A stretch of 64,000 nt of DNA, taken from contig MNCI01014774.1 of the NCBI GenBank assembly GCA_015680685.1, forward strand, positions 536,420 to 600,419. The letters are read 5' to 3'. Shown piece after piece: positions 47,560-59,562 of this stretch (position 1 is its first letter; the number at the start of each line of letters is the position of its first letter). Both the position numbers and the translations under genes were made by a program. The notes beneath the pieces are model-generated. The model saw only the letters and a list, made by a program, of their open reading frames with translations. It did no database searches and had not been told where the DNA came from. The stretch is from Gnetum montanum. Taxonomy: Eukaryota; Streptophyta; Gnetopsida; Gnetales; Gnetaceae.

Positions 47560-48765
47560 TTAAGCAGTGACTTAACTGAATCAACAATTAATGGCTAAAG
47601 TTACATAATTAAGAGCCCATTTTTCAAAGTCAACTCTCTATCAACCAAGTCTCACTAGGGATGAGGCCTTTGAGTAACTCAAGGTCAAACAACAAGTGGA
47701 GATGGAGAAGGAAAAGGCCACCTAGGATGTGTCTTTAATGGAAGCCATGTTAAATGGAGTAAATAAGGATCTTGCCATGGTGCAAAAGAAGAATCATGAG
47801 TTGGCCAAGGAGAACCATAGGTTGTTAAATGTAAAAAATCAAAAAGAACATATGAATAAATACTTGAAGCATATCCAAGAGAAATTAACTATAAATTAAA
47901 TGTAGATATACACAAGTTGGCAGTATAAAATAAAAATCTATCCATAAAGAAAGTCATAGCCATCAAGTAGAAATCAACAATTGAGATCACTGCCTAAAAA
48001 ATGAAGCCCTAAAATATGAAAAGTTCAAGAATCATTATAGGGAATAAGTAAGCATGCAAAAAGAGATTAATAAAAAATACATATGATTGACTACAAAGAA
48101 AGTTAACAAAACCCTCCAATAGCTCTAAGGTAACACATGGTAACCCATCCTTGATGGTTTCGACACCTATAATTAGGTAAATATTCGAATGAAGGAGTTG
48201 TAGATCAAGGAAATGACTAACTACATAAAGCTTGCCAACTTGCGATATGCCAATTTAGCAATGCTAATTGCTTGTTGAACCCAATTAGAGTTGGAAAAAA
48301 AATTTGCTAGCTCATACCTATTGTATGAGAATAAGCACAAACTTTATTGTAAGGCGCAACAAAGGCTACAAATCACCAACATGGAGCTTGAGCTTCTCAA
48401 GGCCAAATATGAAGAACAAAGAGGAATACAGAGGCCTTGGGTAGGAGAATGATGAACCACTAGGAGTTGAAAGTGATAATAAATTCATTCAATATTGAAC
48501 ATAAGCATTATGCTATCTAGTTTGACAACAATCATGAAATGTTTTTTTAACTTTGAAATGTCCTTGGGAGGTGCCTACACTAGAGAATCTAGGCAAATCG
48601 ACCTAGACTATCTACGATCCTAGGACTAAGGAAGAGAAGATAAAGATCCTTATTGATGCATTAAAACTCAAGGTAGTCGCAATGGTAGCAGTAGAGATGT
48701 CACAACCAACACCAAGGTGTGAGGAGTCATCACGAGAGCCACCACATTTAGGTGCCACATAAGGC
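47560..48765 (+). pseudogene. Element E extra ORF, coiled-coil end
   Basis: It is readable with many stops. Glu/Lys-rich stretches (VEMEKEKAT; AMVQKKNHELAKENHRLLN near 47776-47832) parallel the element C coiled coil. The end CPWEVPTLENLG...DPRTKEEKI near 48560-48640 and a final stop near 48762 match the C-terminus of the element C ORF (CPWEVLTPSNIG...DPRMEEEK). The shared end shows that the extra ORF is a standing part of this element family. Confidence 0.62.
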
Positions 48766-48985
48766 ATATGCCTTGGTCCTTTTTTTTGTAAAAATCTACA
48801 CCATTTTTTATAAGTACAATATATTCAATTTTATCATTTGTTAAATTTGTAAAGCACTAGAGTAACTTTTGTGATGTGACACTCTAGTCAATCAAAGTCA
48901 ATCAAGTCATTCCCACATTTTGTAATCAGATTATGTCCTAGGTTTTGTTAACTCAATGATGAGTTTTTAGTCAATCGTGGGTGTT
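48766..48985 (+). other. Element E 3' spacer
   Basis: Non-coding, T-rich, ending GATGAGTTTTTAG and GTGGGTGTT before the LTR, parallel to element C 45280-45318. Confidence 0.5.
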
Positions 48986-49834
48986 TGATGAGTTGTCGTT
49001 TATATGACTACATCGACACATCTACATCAATGTAGAGTTAGTACACAAAGAAAATAAATGTCTATATAAATGCACACACTAGCCATATTTATGATAATGT
49101 TTGGTTAATAGTCATAGCAAAACTCTTACAATTTCTCACCATAGAATTTAGAATAATCAACAAGTACACATAGCATAAATTGAAGTTGTTTGAAGGCTTT
49201 ATTTTAATGCCATGTACTTCAAAAAATTGCATGAATAGTAATAAAGATCAAAATTATTTCACTCTATTTCAGCACTTAACTTAGATTTATATTTAATGTA
49301 GCTTACTTTAAATGTACTTCAACTTAGTATTTACCTTTCTACAGAATTAATTTGCAATTTCTAATTTAATGTATAATAGTTATGTCACATGATTATGACC
49401 AACTTCAAGCATAAATATGTTGACATTTGGTAATCCCAACAGTGTGCCCCATGGTATGCCCAATAGTGGATAAGTAATAACCCAACAATATTTGCATAAA
49501 TTAAGAAAGTATATGGTAAACTAGAAAAAATGCTTAATGGTTAGGTTAAACTAAAATTGTTTCTTACACTTTGATTAAATAATTTATAATTTAGATTTTA
49601 ATTATTTTAATAATATTTTAAATACAATTTTTAGAACATCAACATCATATGCCTCACCCTAATCAAACTATGTAAACTAATCCACATAAATGTAATTGGA
49701 AAGAAAATGACCAACAATCAAACACTTAGCTATCTAAATGCTTATACTAGTCCAATCCACAAAATTTAAATTTGACTGAGTTTCACATGAGTACTTGTGA
49801 TCTATATGATTTGCAGAAGGTTTGCTACTCATCA
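48986..49834 (+). repeat. Element E 3' LTR
   Basis: It starts TGATGAGTTG and ends CTCATCA, 849 bp, with TATATAAAT at 49063-49071. Part of it is repeated at 51068-51108 and 60944-61233 around element F. Confidence 0.85.
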
Positions 49835-51060
49835 ATCTTCAATATTCTTTTTAAAGATTATAATACAAATTATGTGAAGAAACCTACTACAATAATAAAA
49901 CAATAGAAAGCTAAAGCACAACCTTGATAAAAAGCTAAAGAACAACCTTACCAAACTAACTATTGAGGAGAAAATTAGGAAATCAATTCAAATTTTGTGC
50001 AACTTTAACATTAGCATTAGTAAGTAAACAATGAAGAACAAGATGAATAAAATAATCACCAACTCTCAACCTAGAAAGACAAATAATAAAAATACATTCA
50101 ATCCTATTTTGGCATAATCTAACTTTATAAAAACAATGTCTTTGTTAGTATCAAAAACCCAAGACATTCATTTCCAAGCTAAAAGTTTCATCTCCCTTTA
50201 ACAAAACCTATCTACTTATCTTTAACAAAACCTATCTACATATGTACTTCCTATCTGCTTATCTGCTTATATTTCTTAATATCCTTTGAATCTTCTAAAT
50301 TTTGCAAGCCATGTCAAAAATTGACTAAGTTATAAAAAATTTACTATAACTATCCCCTCAAAATCCTTGAACATATCCAGTATCCTACTGCTTTATCTCC
50401 AAAAGATACCTTGAAACAAAAGTAAAAGTACACTTGAAGATTCATGCATCAATCACAACATCCTATTGCTAAAGTATTTTTTATTTAAAAGCATTTATAC
50501 ATGACCTATTCCAATTTTAATTAATTTATTAGTCAATTTATATAATCATGATTACGTTCCTTAAAAGAAAAGCTAAAGCATATCACGTTGCTTTGTATCT
50601 ACTAGTGTAGCGAATTCATTTCTTTTCTCGTATCAGATTTGTTAGGTGCTCGAGCGATGCTTGGGTAAAAAAAGTTACTGTAGTTTGAAGTAAAAAGTAA
50701 AACCTATTGTTTTACCCCATATGTTGCCAAGGATAGATCTTTTTGTATAAAACATAATAACATGCTTCCTTTTCTCAAAATAAATAAACACATTTCCATT
50801 AATTTGACGATGATAAAGTAGTGTTACATATTACAAATCAATTTTAAAGTCCCTCTCAGATACCATCACCAGCTTTGATTCAAATAACATGAGGTTCCTT
50901 TACACCAGTATTAAACCATTAATAACCAAATCTCTCAAACCTCTCTTATTTTCTCCAAAAATATATTGCTTCTATCATTAAGAGCTCATATGGACATTAT
51001 GATAAAGCTCATAATAATTATGAGTCCAAATAGACATAATTAAACACTTATTCAATTTTA
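49835..51060. repeat. AT-rich duplicated segment, copy 1
   Basis: About 1.2 kb without a supported gene, nearly the same as 61234-62962. Homology also covers the end of the preceding E LTR, so the duplicated unit is LTR end plus flank. Origin not recognised. Confidence 0.8.
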
Positions 51061-51067
51061 CTAGCCC

Positions 51068-51108
51068 AAAAAGTATATGGTAAATAAGAACAAATGCTTA
51101 ATTGTTAG
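51068..51108 (+). repeat. E LTR fragment left of element F
   Basis: AAAAGTATATGGTAAAT and AAATGCTTAATTGTTAG match the E LTR at about 49506-49545. The match continues at 60944 on the far side of element F. Confidence 0.75.
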
Positions 51109-52613
51109 TGAAACACCACTAATTTCGGCCTAACACTACGAAACAAGAACAACCCAGAACCTTTTGAGCTTTCAGGAGGCAAAAATTTGACTACAGCATG
51201 TAACTCATGCTCGACTTGTCAAGCTAGCTTGCCCTTAGCGTGAGCAACTCCAACGACTTCAAGATCAAGTCAAAGATGGTTCAATCTGAGAGTTCAAGTC
51301 ATCCTCAAGGGTCACTGTTGTCCACTTCAAAGTTCAGATTTTAGGCCAAATTGCACAAATTTTCCCAGGTCACACTATGGTCATGCTAAGGTCACGCTGG
51401 CAGCGTGAGTACAGCGTGAGTGCAGATCAAGCCCATCGTGAGTAACTCTAAGAGCCTTAAAATCGATTCAAAATGGTCTGACTTCAACATGCAAGTCATC
51501 CTCAAGGTCCATTTATGACTACTTCAAGTCCCAGCCTCCAGAATTCCAAACTTTAGTTCCAAAATCACAAAGATTTTGTCACTCACGTTGAGCTCATGCT
51601 GAGGTCACATTGACAATGTGAGTCTAGCGTGAGCCACCAAAAGTGGCTCAAATCAAGACACACTCAAGCTCAATTTTCAACATGCAATTCACTCTCAGGG
51701 TCAATCAAAGCCAAGCAATTGTTGCACTCAAGGAATAGGCTTCAAAGATCAAAAATTAGTGTAAAATGTGTCATTTTCATTAGGTCATGCTGAGGTCACG
51801 TTGGCAGCATGAGTACAGCATGAGTATTGATCACGCCCAGTCAAAAGCACGTCAAACACATGCTAAGGACATGCCAAGACAAAATAAACTCATGCTGGAA
51901 GCTTTTATGAATCAAAAATGCCTCAAATAGCCACAAAACCACACACATCAACACCCTACAGCAGTCAATCCATGGATCGAGAAGTTCCANTGTAGCTTGC
52001 CTATGCACATCCAATTCACACACAACTGTCCATCAAACACATGTCACATGATCCATTTTCCTCTCATCTCTCAGCCATTGATTCCATCCATTCACATAAA
52101 CAGGGTTGGCAAATTTTGAAGGTTGACAGCTTAGGGAGCATCAACTAGCAACTTTGGATGCTCAGGCGCACATGACTCCTAGCATCCAAGTACTTGTAAA
52201 CACATAATTTTGAGGCTTAGCGCTTGACTTTCATTCCACATATGCAACTACGCTTTGACCATTGCACATTCTTGTTAAGCAATAGAATACAATTCATTAT
52301 TTCCTTCCATTTATATTGTTTGCTCTTTTTACACTTTATTTACAATACAGTTCTGTATAAGCTCTGTTTACGCTTTTGTGCGTCACTATTCACATTTTGT
52401 ACGTCATTAGTTACAATAACCCCAGTGCTAGCCATAGCTTATGCTCGGGGAAGTCCTTGGTTGATTTGCATGCAGACCATTCAAGGCACTTTGCCTTTGT
52501 TTTCTTTTTCTAGCTTGCCCTCACATGAAGGCAGGGTCAACTGTGTCTCTCCAGCAATCTTTTGGCATGTGTTTTTCCCTTCCAGCCTCACATCAATTAT
52601 TTCAGTCAATACA
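51109..52613 (+). repeat. Element F 5' LTR
   Basis: It begins TGAAACACC and ends near TACA at 52613. Relative to the 3' LTR it has ~360 extra bases (about 51460-51815), lacks ~190 bases at the ambiguous base (N at 51990) and lacks a 47-bp piece containing the TATA box (at about 52095). Confidence 0.85.
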
Positions 52614-52619
52614 GTAAAT

Positions 52620-52637
52620 TGGCGCTAGAAGGAGAGC
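52620..52637 (+). other. Element F primer binding site
   Basis: TGGCGCTAGAAGGAGAGC, one base different from element G. It lies 6 bases after the LTR end. Confidence 0.75.
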
Positions 52638-52959
52638 CTGACTTTTTTACTGTCCCATCAAAACGTTGATTACGCTACCTATTAAACGTTGCACAGACCA
52701 AGTGCTAAAACTCAAGCCTAGCTTGTTCAAGCCCATCCTAGTCTACTCACGCTAAATTAATCAGGCGTACAACCTTGTAAAACTCTTTATGTTATACCCA
52801 ACGCTTCAAAGATTTGCAACTGCGTCATCAAAACCCAAACAACGTACATACACTACTTAAACAAGTTGTTTCCTACCAAGTAACGTTCCCACCACCACCA
52901 TTGACCAATCATAGTGAGCTTCTCTCAATACCTACAACCTGCATCTTGCCTAGCACACA

Positions 52960-53290
52960 CCCAGCTTGTCAAGCAAGCTTACTCATGCCAACTTGTTAAG
53001 CTAGCTTACACACACCCAGCTTGTCAAGCTAGCTTACTCACGCAAGCTTACATACGCCCAGCTTATCAAGCCAGCTTACTCACGCCAGCTTGTCAAGCTA
53101 GCTTACTCATGCCAGCTTTTCAAGCAAGCTTACACACACCCAACTTATCAAGCTAGCTTATTCACGCCAACTTGTCAAGATAGCTTACACACACCTAGGT
53201 TGTCAAGCTAGCTTACTCATGCCCAGCTTGTCAAGCTAGCTTGCACATGCCCAGCTTGCACACGCCCAACTTTTCAAGCCTAGTTTACAC
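52960..53290 (+). repeat. Leader minisatellite of element F, ~30-36-bp units
   Basis: Ten or so units of the form CACGCCCAGCTTGTCAAGCT plus AGCTTACT, containing the palindrome AAGCTAGCTT. Similar words (GCTTGTCAAGC) occur in the F LTRs, suggesting an LTR origin. Position matches the leader array of element G, but the sequence differs. Confidence 0.85.
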
Positions 53291-53298
53291 ATGCTACT

Positions 53299-55050
53299 AT
53301 GGAATCTTCCTAGATCAACACAACGATGCTATAGATCTTTGACTTTAGGGTCGGGACCTCAAACCCTGTGACTATGACAAAACCCATAACTACCATTGAA
53401 GTGATAAACCCTCAAGGGCCAACTCACCAGACACTTAGGCTATAGGGCAAGGACCCTACTTACGCAATCCTCACACTAGAACAATATAGCTTCATTTGTA
53501 TGAAGATTCAAGCCAAATTGCCTATCAACCACATAGAAAGAGAAGTAAAGAAAAACTATGAGCTCATTTACAAGGGAGGTCATGAGTTCACTCCCTCTAC
53601 ATTTGACATAATCCCCCTTTTCAAGCCCCATCATCAACTCATATCTCAGCTTCTCATGGCAAAGAATCAAACCTTACATCCACCTCTGATAAAGCCTCAG
53701 AGCGAAGATGAGGAAGACGACTTTATAGCCCAATCTGAGCATGGGGATTCATACCATATCATCAGTCCTCATGCCCATACAAACCCATCGTTCCAACGTT
53801 TCCTAGAAGAGACCATACTTCCTCCATTATCCGCAAACACTTGAGCACTGGTTTCTTTATAAGAAGTACCCACTTCCATTCACACCTTCTTCATGCCCAA
53901 CATTCAATATGATACATCCATCTCCATCATACCTCTGCAAGTATAGTCCCAACAACCCCCTCAAACTAATGTAGGATCAATCTTCTGACCTCAAGTAATT
54001 GGGATGCCATCAGTTATACCAGCTTCCACGTCCACCCACTACATACCACAAGTACAAACCCATGGAGCACCTCTAATTACTTCAGCCCAACATGTTCGGG
54101 GTGTCACCTCACAACCTGTGGCTGGGCAGTGGGTTTCACTAGCTGTCCAGCAACACCAACCTACTCACTATAATGTATCACAACCTACAATCCCATCTCT
54201 GAATGTTGCTCCACCACAATAACCGACAATCCAATAGTCTCCCTTTCCACAAACAATACAACAATCAAACTACTACCAATTGCAATCTACTCAACTAGCT
54301 GGTCTACCTACCGTCCAAGAGTGGGTAGACACATAGAAAATGATGCACTCATTAACTGAGGAGTTAAAGCGCCTCAAAACTGCAAACATTGAGGAAGTCA
54401 AGGTGCTGGACTTCTACCAAGATGACCCAATCTACCCTTCAATTCCACCATTAACCTTGCCAAAGGGAATCTCATTACCTCAACTAACCAAGTACAATGG
54501 AGAGGGAGATCCAAACACCCATCTGATAACATTTTGACTAGAATGTCTATTGCTTCAAGCCTGGCCTCATGCAATTCTATGTGTATTTGCTATGTCCTTG
54601 ATAGGAAAAGCCTTATACTGGTACCGAGCTTTACCCCATAACTCCATATCCTCTCTATAGGATTTGTTACATCAGTTCGTTACCCGCTTTAAATATAATT
54701 TAAATCCTAAAGCCACACTCGATGGTCTAATTCAGATTAAACAAGCACCATTAGAGCCAGTGCAAACATTTATCCAAAGGTGGAGTGCAGCCCTAAATGA
54801 ACTTCATGAGTCCATACCTAATACATACTTGCTTACCATTCTTAAGGTTTCCGTGAATGACTTCGTTAAATCAAAAATTTATTATTTGAGTGCTCGTACT
54901 TTGAGTCAAGCATTTGCACAAATTAAGAACATAGAAGAGGCAATGCAATCAAGCAACGATCTAGCTTACTTAGCCTTTAGGAGCCAACACATGAGAAAGG
55001 ATAAGGATAAATCCAAAATGATGGTAGCAACGGTGGCCGAGGCAGACTGA
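53299..55050 (+). pseudogene. gag: Element F gag
   Basis: The start at 53299 is uncertain as two stops follow within 12 codons. It aligns with element G gag through LRL-GKDPTYAILTLEQYSFICMKI, then open at 53500-53844 (EDEEDDFIAQ), a Pro/Gln/Thr segment (54004-54222), ELKRLKTANIEEVKVLDFYQDDP (54360-54430) and the gag core open at 54664-55050 (FVTRFKYNLNPKATLDGLIQ, WSAALNELHES). Each open piece is cut by single stops. Confidence 0.85.
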
Positions 55051-55299
55051 CCAAACAATTTAGGATAGAGAGGAAAAAAATCCACTGCTCCAACCAACCA
55101 TGAAAGAACCACATTTGCGCCTACATCCAAATCTTCCTCAACTAAAGCCACAAACATGGGTCCCACTCATACATTTGAACGAAAAGATCCTACTCAATAC
55201 ACACCTTTGCCTATAAGACCTTCACAATTATTAGATCAACTTCTAAAGGTCCAGTTAATCAAGCACAAACAAATGTCCCCCGCAATGTCCCAAAAACAT

Positions 55300-55900
55300 G
55301 ATTGATTCTGTGAGTTGGCTAAAAACCCAACTTTAGCAACAGCCGATGAGCCCCCTGTTCCAAGAGGCTTTAGGTTGGATAGGTTTTGTGAATATCACCA
55401 ATGGTGTGGGCATGGAATTGACTACTACTTCACCTTAAAACAAGATATACAGCGCATGATTGACAGGGGTGAAATAGTATTTGACGAGGCAAAACTAGTA
55501 AAGCCCCAAAACCAACCCATGGGGGTCTAAAAGGATCCTCTCAATACTAAGGATGCACCATATGTGATTAACACTATCCATGTGAAGAATGGACAAGACA
55601 TCCCTCGAAAACCTTTTGTAATTCGCAGGCCTTCTAAAATTACAACACCTCCCCAAACCCCTCTTTTCATACGCACATTCCCTGCACAAAAAAAACCATT
55701 TTTTGTTCACCTACCTCCTTCTGTTGCAGCAGCAACAATGCCATCAGGAAACTGACCCACTCCCTTTGTGATCAGGTGCCAAAACACTCTGACATGCAAC
55801 CCCCTACTATTCCCCTGCAACCCTTGTGAGAGCATCTTGCTTACAAGCTGACACAAGAGCGCCTAGAAAAAGAAAGTCATGAGCACAAATTAGGACCATC
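55300..55900 (+). pseudogene. gag: Element F gag zinc site and linker
   Basis: The open run 55315-55530 has PRGFRLDRFCEYHQWCGHGIDYYFTL; the last ligand, a Cys in element G (DYCF), is Tyr here. It is followed by PYVINTIH and RRPSKITTPPQTP, the counterpart of the PYVVR repeats of element G but with fewer units. Confidence 0.78.
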
Positions 55901-55928
55901 GAAGCCCATACTGCTAAATGCTATTCTT

Positions 55929-57053
55929 ATGGTTCCATCCACTAGTGAGCCTAGCACAAGTCATCAAGACCAATATACCGGTACTCCTAGTGTCCCAAAC
56001 TCAACATTCCCAGTTGCTAATACAAGAATCCCTCCACAAGAGATAGAAATGCTGGGTCAAATGGACCAAGTCTCCACAGACAAGAGAGTCCCAAGTGGTA
56101 AAGATCTAGCAAGTGCATTGACCCAAGTCACACAGGCTTTGAAACAAAAGAACACCTCTTTAAGCCTATACGATCTAGTAATGACCTCACTGGTACATCG
56201 GGAAGCTCCCATGCGTATGTTGACTTCAATTCTTGTTAGTGAGTACCTTCCCGCAGATGAGCCATCCATTTATGCAGTACTATCCCCACAACCTCAAGAA
56301 TTAAGGCCCACACCCCTAGAATTTCGTGCCAATGACATTAAGTGAGATGAGAAAACTGGAGAGGTCACTACAGCCCCTATGTTCATAACAATACAAGTCA
56401 ACCACTTCAAGATACGTAGGGTGCATGTCAATGACGGTGCAGCAACAAATGTAATACCCTTTCTTGTCATCAAAAAACTGGGTCTTACAGAGCAAATACA
56501 GCCCACAACAACTTCCTTTTTAAAATACTTCAGTGGTTCCCATGTCATGGTAAAAGGCATGCTTACCTTAAATTTCGTAGTAGGGGACCAGTTCCCCACA
56601 TCGGCTGAATTCATAGTGGTTGATGAAATGCTGAGGTTCAATCTGATTCTAGGATGACCTTGGTTAACTCAGCTTAGAGCCACATCCTCACCAGTCCATC
56701 AAGAAATCCACCTACCTTATGAGGGTGGTGAAATCATCATATACGGGGACACAACAACATCGCTCACTTCCTCGCACTCGGGAATGGATCAAGGGTCAGA
56801 AGTTGAGTTCTCTGAGCCTAAACAAGGAACCATGAGCATACTTCAAGGCATGAACCAACTATTAACTCATGATCCTACTAAAACTGAGGAAGCACTAGAC
56901 AACATAGACATAGGAGCCATTCCCACTAACGTCTCTTGGTCGAAGCTACCTTTTAACATCTCCAGTGAAAGGGAAGGGGAGTATAAGATCGTACCTACAT
57001 GTCCTACCCCTCACATCAAAATACGAAAAATAAAAAAACAACTCAATAACTAG
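55929..57053 (+). pseudogene. pol: Element F protease region
   Basis: The open run 55929-56345 has IEMLGQMDQVSTDKRVPSGKDL and LTSILVSEYLPADEPS, as in element G. The protease at 56379-56657 has VNDGAATNV (active-site DGA with the preceding residue changed to Asn) and FNLILG, then a stop. The tail continues to KIRKIKKQLNN ending at 57053. Confidence 0.82.
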
Positions 57054-57054
57054 A

Positions 57055-57310
57055 GCAAACTACCATGCGTCCAGAAAGATGTTAAACTACCAACCGTCCA
57101 GTACGACGTTAAACTACCAGTGAATGTCCACAATGACGTTAAACTAGCCATAGTCAGAAATGGCCAGTTCCTCTTAAGTTTCCTAAAACTGTTATTGCCT
57201 TCGGCCCACTATGGCCTAAAACTAGTAATCCCTCTTTCTTTTCTTTCAACACAGACGCGAGTCCACCATGACTTTAAATTGATGTGCACAACCCAAAATG
57301 GCCTTAAACT
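57055..57310 (+). repeat. Repeat array after protease in element F
   Basis: Units such as GTCCAGTACGACGTTAAACTACC, about 30 bp, are the complement of the AGTTTAAnGTCATnnCGGAC core in element G, in the same position relative to gag-protease. Confidence 0.78.
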
Positions 57311-57731
57311 AGAGCTCAGTATGTTACAAATTTACAAACTCTCGTTACGTTATGTCAAATTTTCATTTACATGTCATAAGTTGCAATTTCAATTCATGCA
57401 TTCTCGTTACTTTTCCTTTTACAAATATTTGCCTTATGTTTCATTCTACATTTTGAAATCTCATTTTACATTCAGCTACACGCATATGTTCATAATATAC
57501 CTGAGAAAATAAGAAAAACAACGAAAAAAATAAACAAAGAATATATATATATATACATATATATAATATTGAACGTCAACATGGCAATAGAATGCCAATA
57601 CATTATGCCACAATTAAATCCATATCATCACATCTGTCCTCATACATTTCCATCAGGCATCAAAAAATCAAAAACATTTAGTAGCTAAGACCGGGCTAAC
57701 AGTTAACTCATACATCAGTACTAGCAGGGGG
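57311..57731 (+). other. AT-rich spacer in element F with (AT)n run
   Basis: No coding frame supported. An ATATAT run is at 57541-57568. It corresponds to the T-rich 3' flank of the antisense gene in element G by position. Confidence 0.5.
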
Positions 57732-57957
57732 CTAGCTCCCAAAATCCTCATCATCATCCACTCCCTCTCCACTGGGGCCAGCCTCATCATTACTAGGTCC
57801 CTGCAACAAAAAGAAAAAACAAACAAATAGGTAAGCATAACAAAATAACTCATGAATACAAAACTTGGAAGAATAATAACACTAACACTAAAAACAATAA
57901 AACCATACAAAAGTAAGCGCCATAATAAAACACTCACAGGTTAAAAGGGTCTTACTT
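57732..57957 (-). pseudogene. Possible last exon of the antisense gene in element F
   Basis: On the minus strand a strong 3' splice site (T-rich tract, TTGTTGCAG) ends at 57801 and opens a short acidic frame, GPSNDEAGPSGEGVDDDEDFGS, stopping at 57732. Its position and strand match the antisense gene of element G. The upstream exons would lie in the deleted part. The sequence does not match the last exon of G, so this is suggestive only. Confidence 0.3.
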
Positions 57958-58065
57958 AGTCACCAAGGCATACAATAACGGAGCATTCAAACTTGCTGAC
58001 ATGGATGGGAATGAGTTCGCTAATCCCAAGAATCACCTATACCTGAAATGGGACTGTTTGATCAA
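57958..58065 (+). pseudogene. pol: Element F integrase C-terminal end
   Basis: YLVTKAYNNGAFKLADMDGNEFANPKNHLYLKW aligns with the integrase end of element G (YLVIKAFDNGAFKLANM). Only this last ~35 residues remain, marking the right edge of the internal deletion. Confidence 0.88.
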
Positions 58066-58415
58066 CTTGAGGTACGTAATGGTCCTGGCATCACAATCTA
58101 AAACTGATACCATAGAACGGTCCTAGGGCTATGACTTGAAACTGGCACCATAGAGTGTCCTAGCGTCATGATAGTAAACTGACACCACAGAGCTCCATCC
58201 GACATGACACTAAACTGCCACATTTGTCCGCCATGACATAAAACTAGCATGTAGAGTCCACTAAGACTATAAACTGGTCTGCCTCTTCACATTTTGCTAT
58301 GACTATAAACTAGCACTGCACCGTCTACTATGATGCTAAATTGGTGCCATCCAAAGGGTTATGACGTGAAACTAACCCACAACAATCCGCTAAGACTATA
58401 AACTGGCGACATCAT
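58066..58415 (+). repeat. Repeat array downstream of integrase in element F
   Basis: About nine units such as CATGACACTAAACTGCCACA and CTAAGACTATAAACTGG, the complement of the core seen at 26165-26545 of element G, in the same place. Confidence 0.82.
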
Positions 58416-59562
58416 CGACGACCAGGCAATACTTGAAAAGATATGTTGCTACAATTGGCTTTACTTGTTCCACAAAAACTTGCTACATAATTTGTCTCAT
58501 GGACCCTGATGAAGCTGATGTTGTTCATGATTTTGTCTGCTTTGAAATTGCACACGGTAGCTCCATCTCCTTGTTTGTTTTCAAGTTTAAAGTACTTAGT
58601 TAATCGAATCATTTGTGGTTTTCTTGTCTTCTCAAAGTTGTGTTTGCAGGATGACACGCCTAAAGCATTCGTGCATAGATGCACTTCATCATGACGACAA
58701 GGTATCACATTCTTCCTGACGCACGCAACTGGGTTAATTAATCTGTTCATAAGTACATTCCTGACTCCTGATACATTCCCCATTCCCCATCATGTTCTCC
58801 TTATCCTATTCAATTACACCCCCTGGATACATTCTACTCACTCCAAAGCTCTTGATACATTGTTGCACACTATGATTCTCTAAGCAGTTGTAATGCAAAA
58901 TGTAGTACATGATACATGATACAAATGCAAACGCATGAGCACGAGTATAGCACTGAAAGCAAGCTCTTCCAAAAAGAAAAAAAACAAAACAAAAACAAAA
59001 AGAACAAAAAGATCAAAGAGCAAAATGCACGAAAAAGGTCTTCATGACCTCATCGACATCATAGACCAAAGACCATTGGCTCTTCTCATACAAGCCCCAA
59101 GAGGGAAGACAATTGTCTTGAAGAAACAGTTACACTCGTGTCTCAAATGATCATGTCGCACATCATTGCGTGGCTTTGGCTATTTACAATGAGCTCTTGT
59201 AAACACTTTATAAGAGTCCCATTTCTCCAAAGAATCCACCTCCTATGTCTTGGTTCTGAGTCTGCTAAACACTAACTACTGACAAGGACCAAAAATAGGG
59301 CTTGTTCACGTGAGAGCATTCCTCTCCCACAATTCCAACAATAATTACAACCCTTGATCAACTCCTCACTCCCCTAGGTTACAATCAATCCCTTTGCATC
59401 TTGAATTGCATTTCCCCAATCCCATGTACTTTTGAACACGGTGCGATGACATCCAGCTAGGGGCCAACATACAATGCTTGGTACTTGGATGGTCATGGTG
59501 TTTTGTACTTCTTTGTTGACGCCTCTCGGGTGGATTCCTCCAAACATGAACAAAGAGGGGCC
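58416..59562 (+). other. Element F 3' untranslated region and polypurine tract
   Basis: Conserved with 25112-26160 of element G, ending AACAAAGAGGGGCCA before the LTR. Open frames at 58412-58783 (minus) and 58935-59150 (plus) are not conserved as coding in element G. Confidence 0.65.

Larger units (their letters stand above)
47476..49834 (+). mobile_element. Element E: 5'-truncated relative of element C
   Basis: After a short AT-rich joint it carries a decayed coiled-coil region like that of element C, a polypurine-like GTGGGTGTT and a complete LTR (48986-49834) with the family's TGATGA...CTCATCA termini. No 5' LTR, primer site or gag is present, so the 5' part was deleted along with the rest of element D RT. 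Confidence 0.75.

Noticed and set aside
58412-58783. 123-codon minus-strand frame in the 3' region of element F, at the place where Tat elements often have an antisense ORF
   Set aside because: The aligned DNA in element G (25900-26160) is conserved as sequence but shows no matching frame, and the protein has no recognisable feature.
58935-59150. Lys-rich 71-codon frame
   Set aside because: Made by an A-rich run in the 3' untranslated region; the element G counterpart is not coding.
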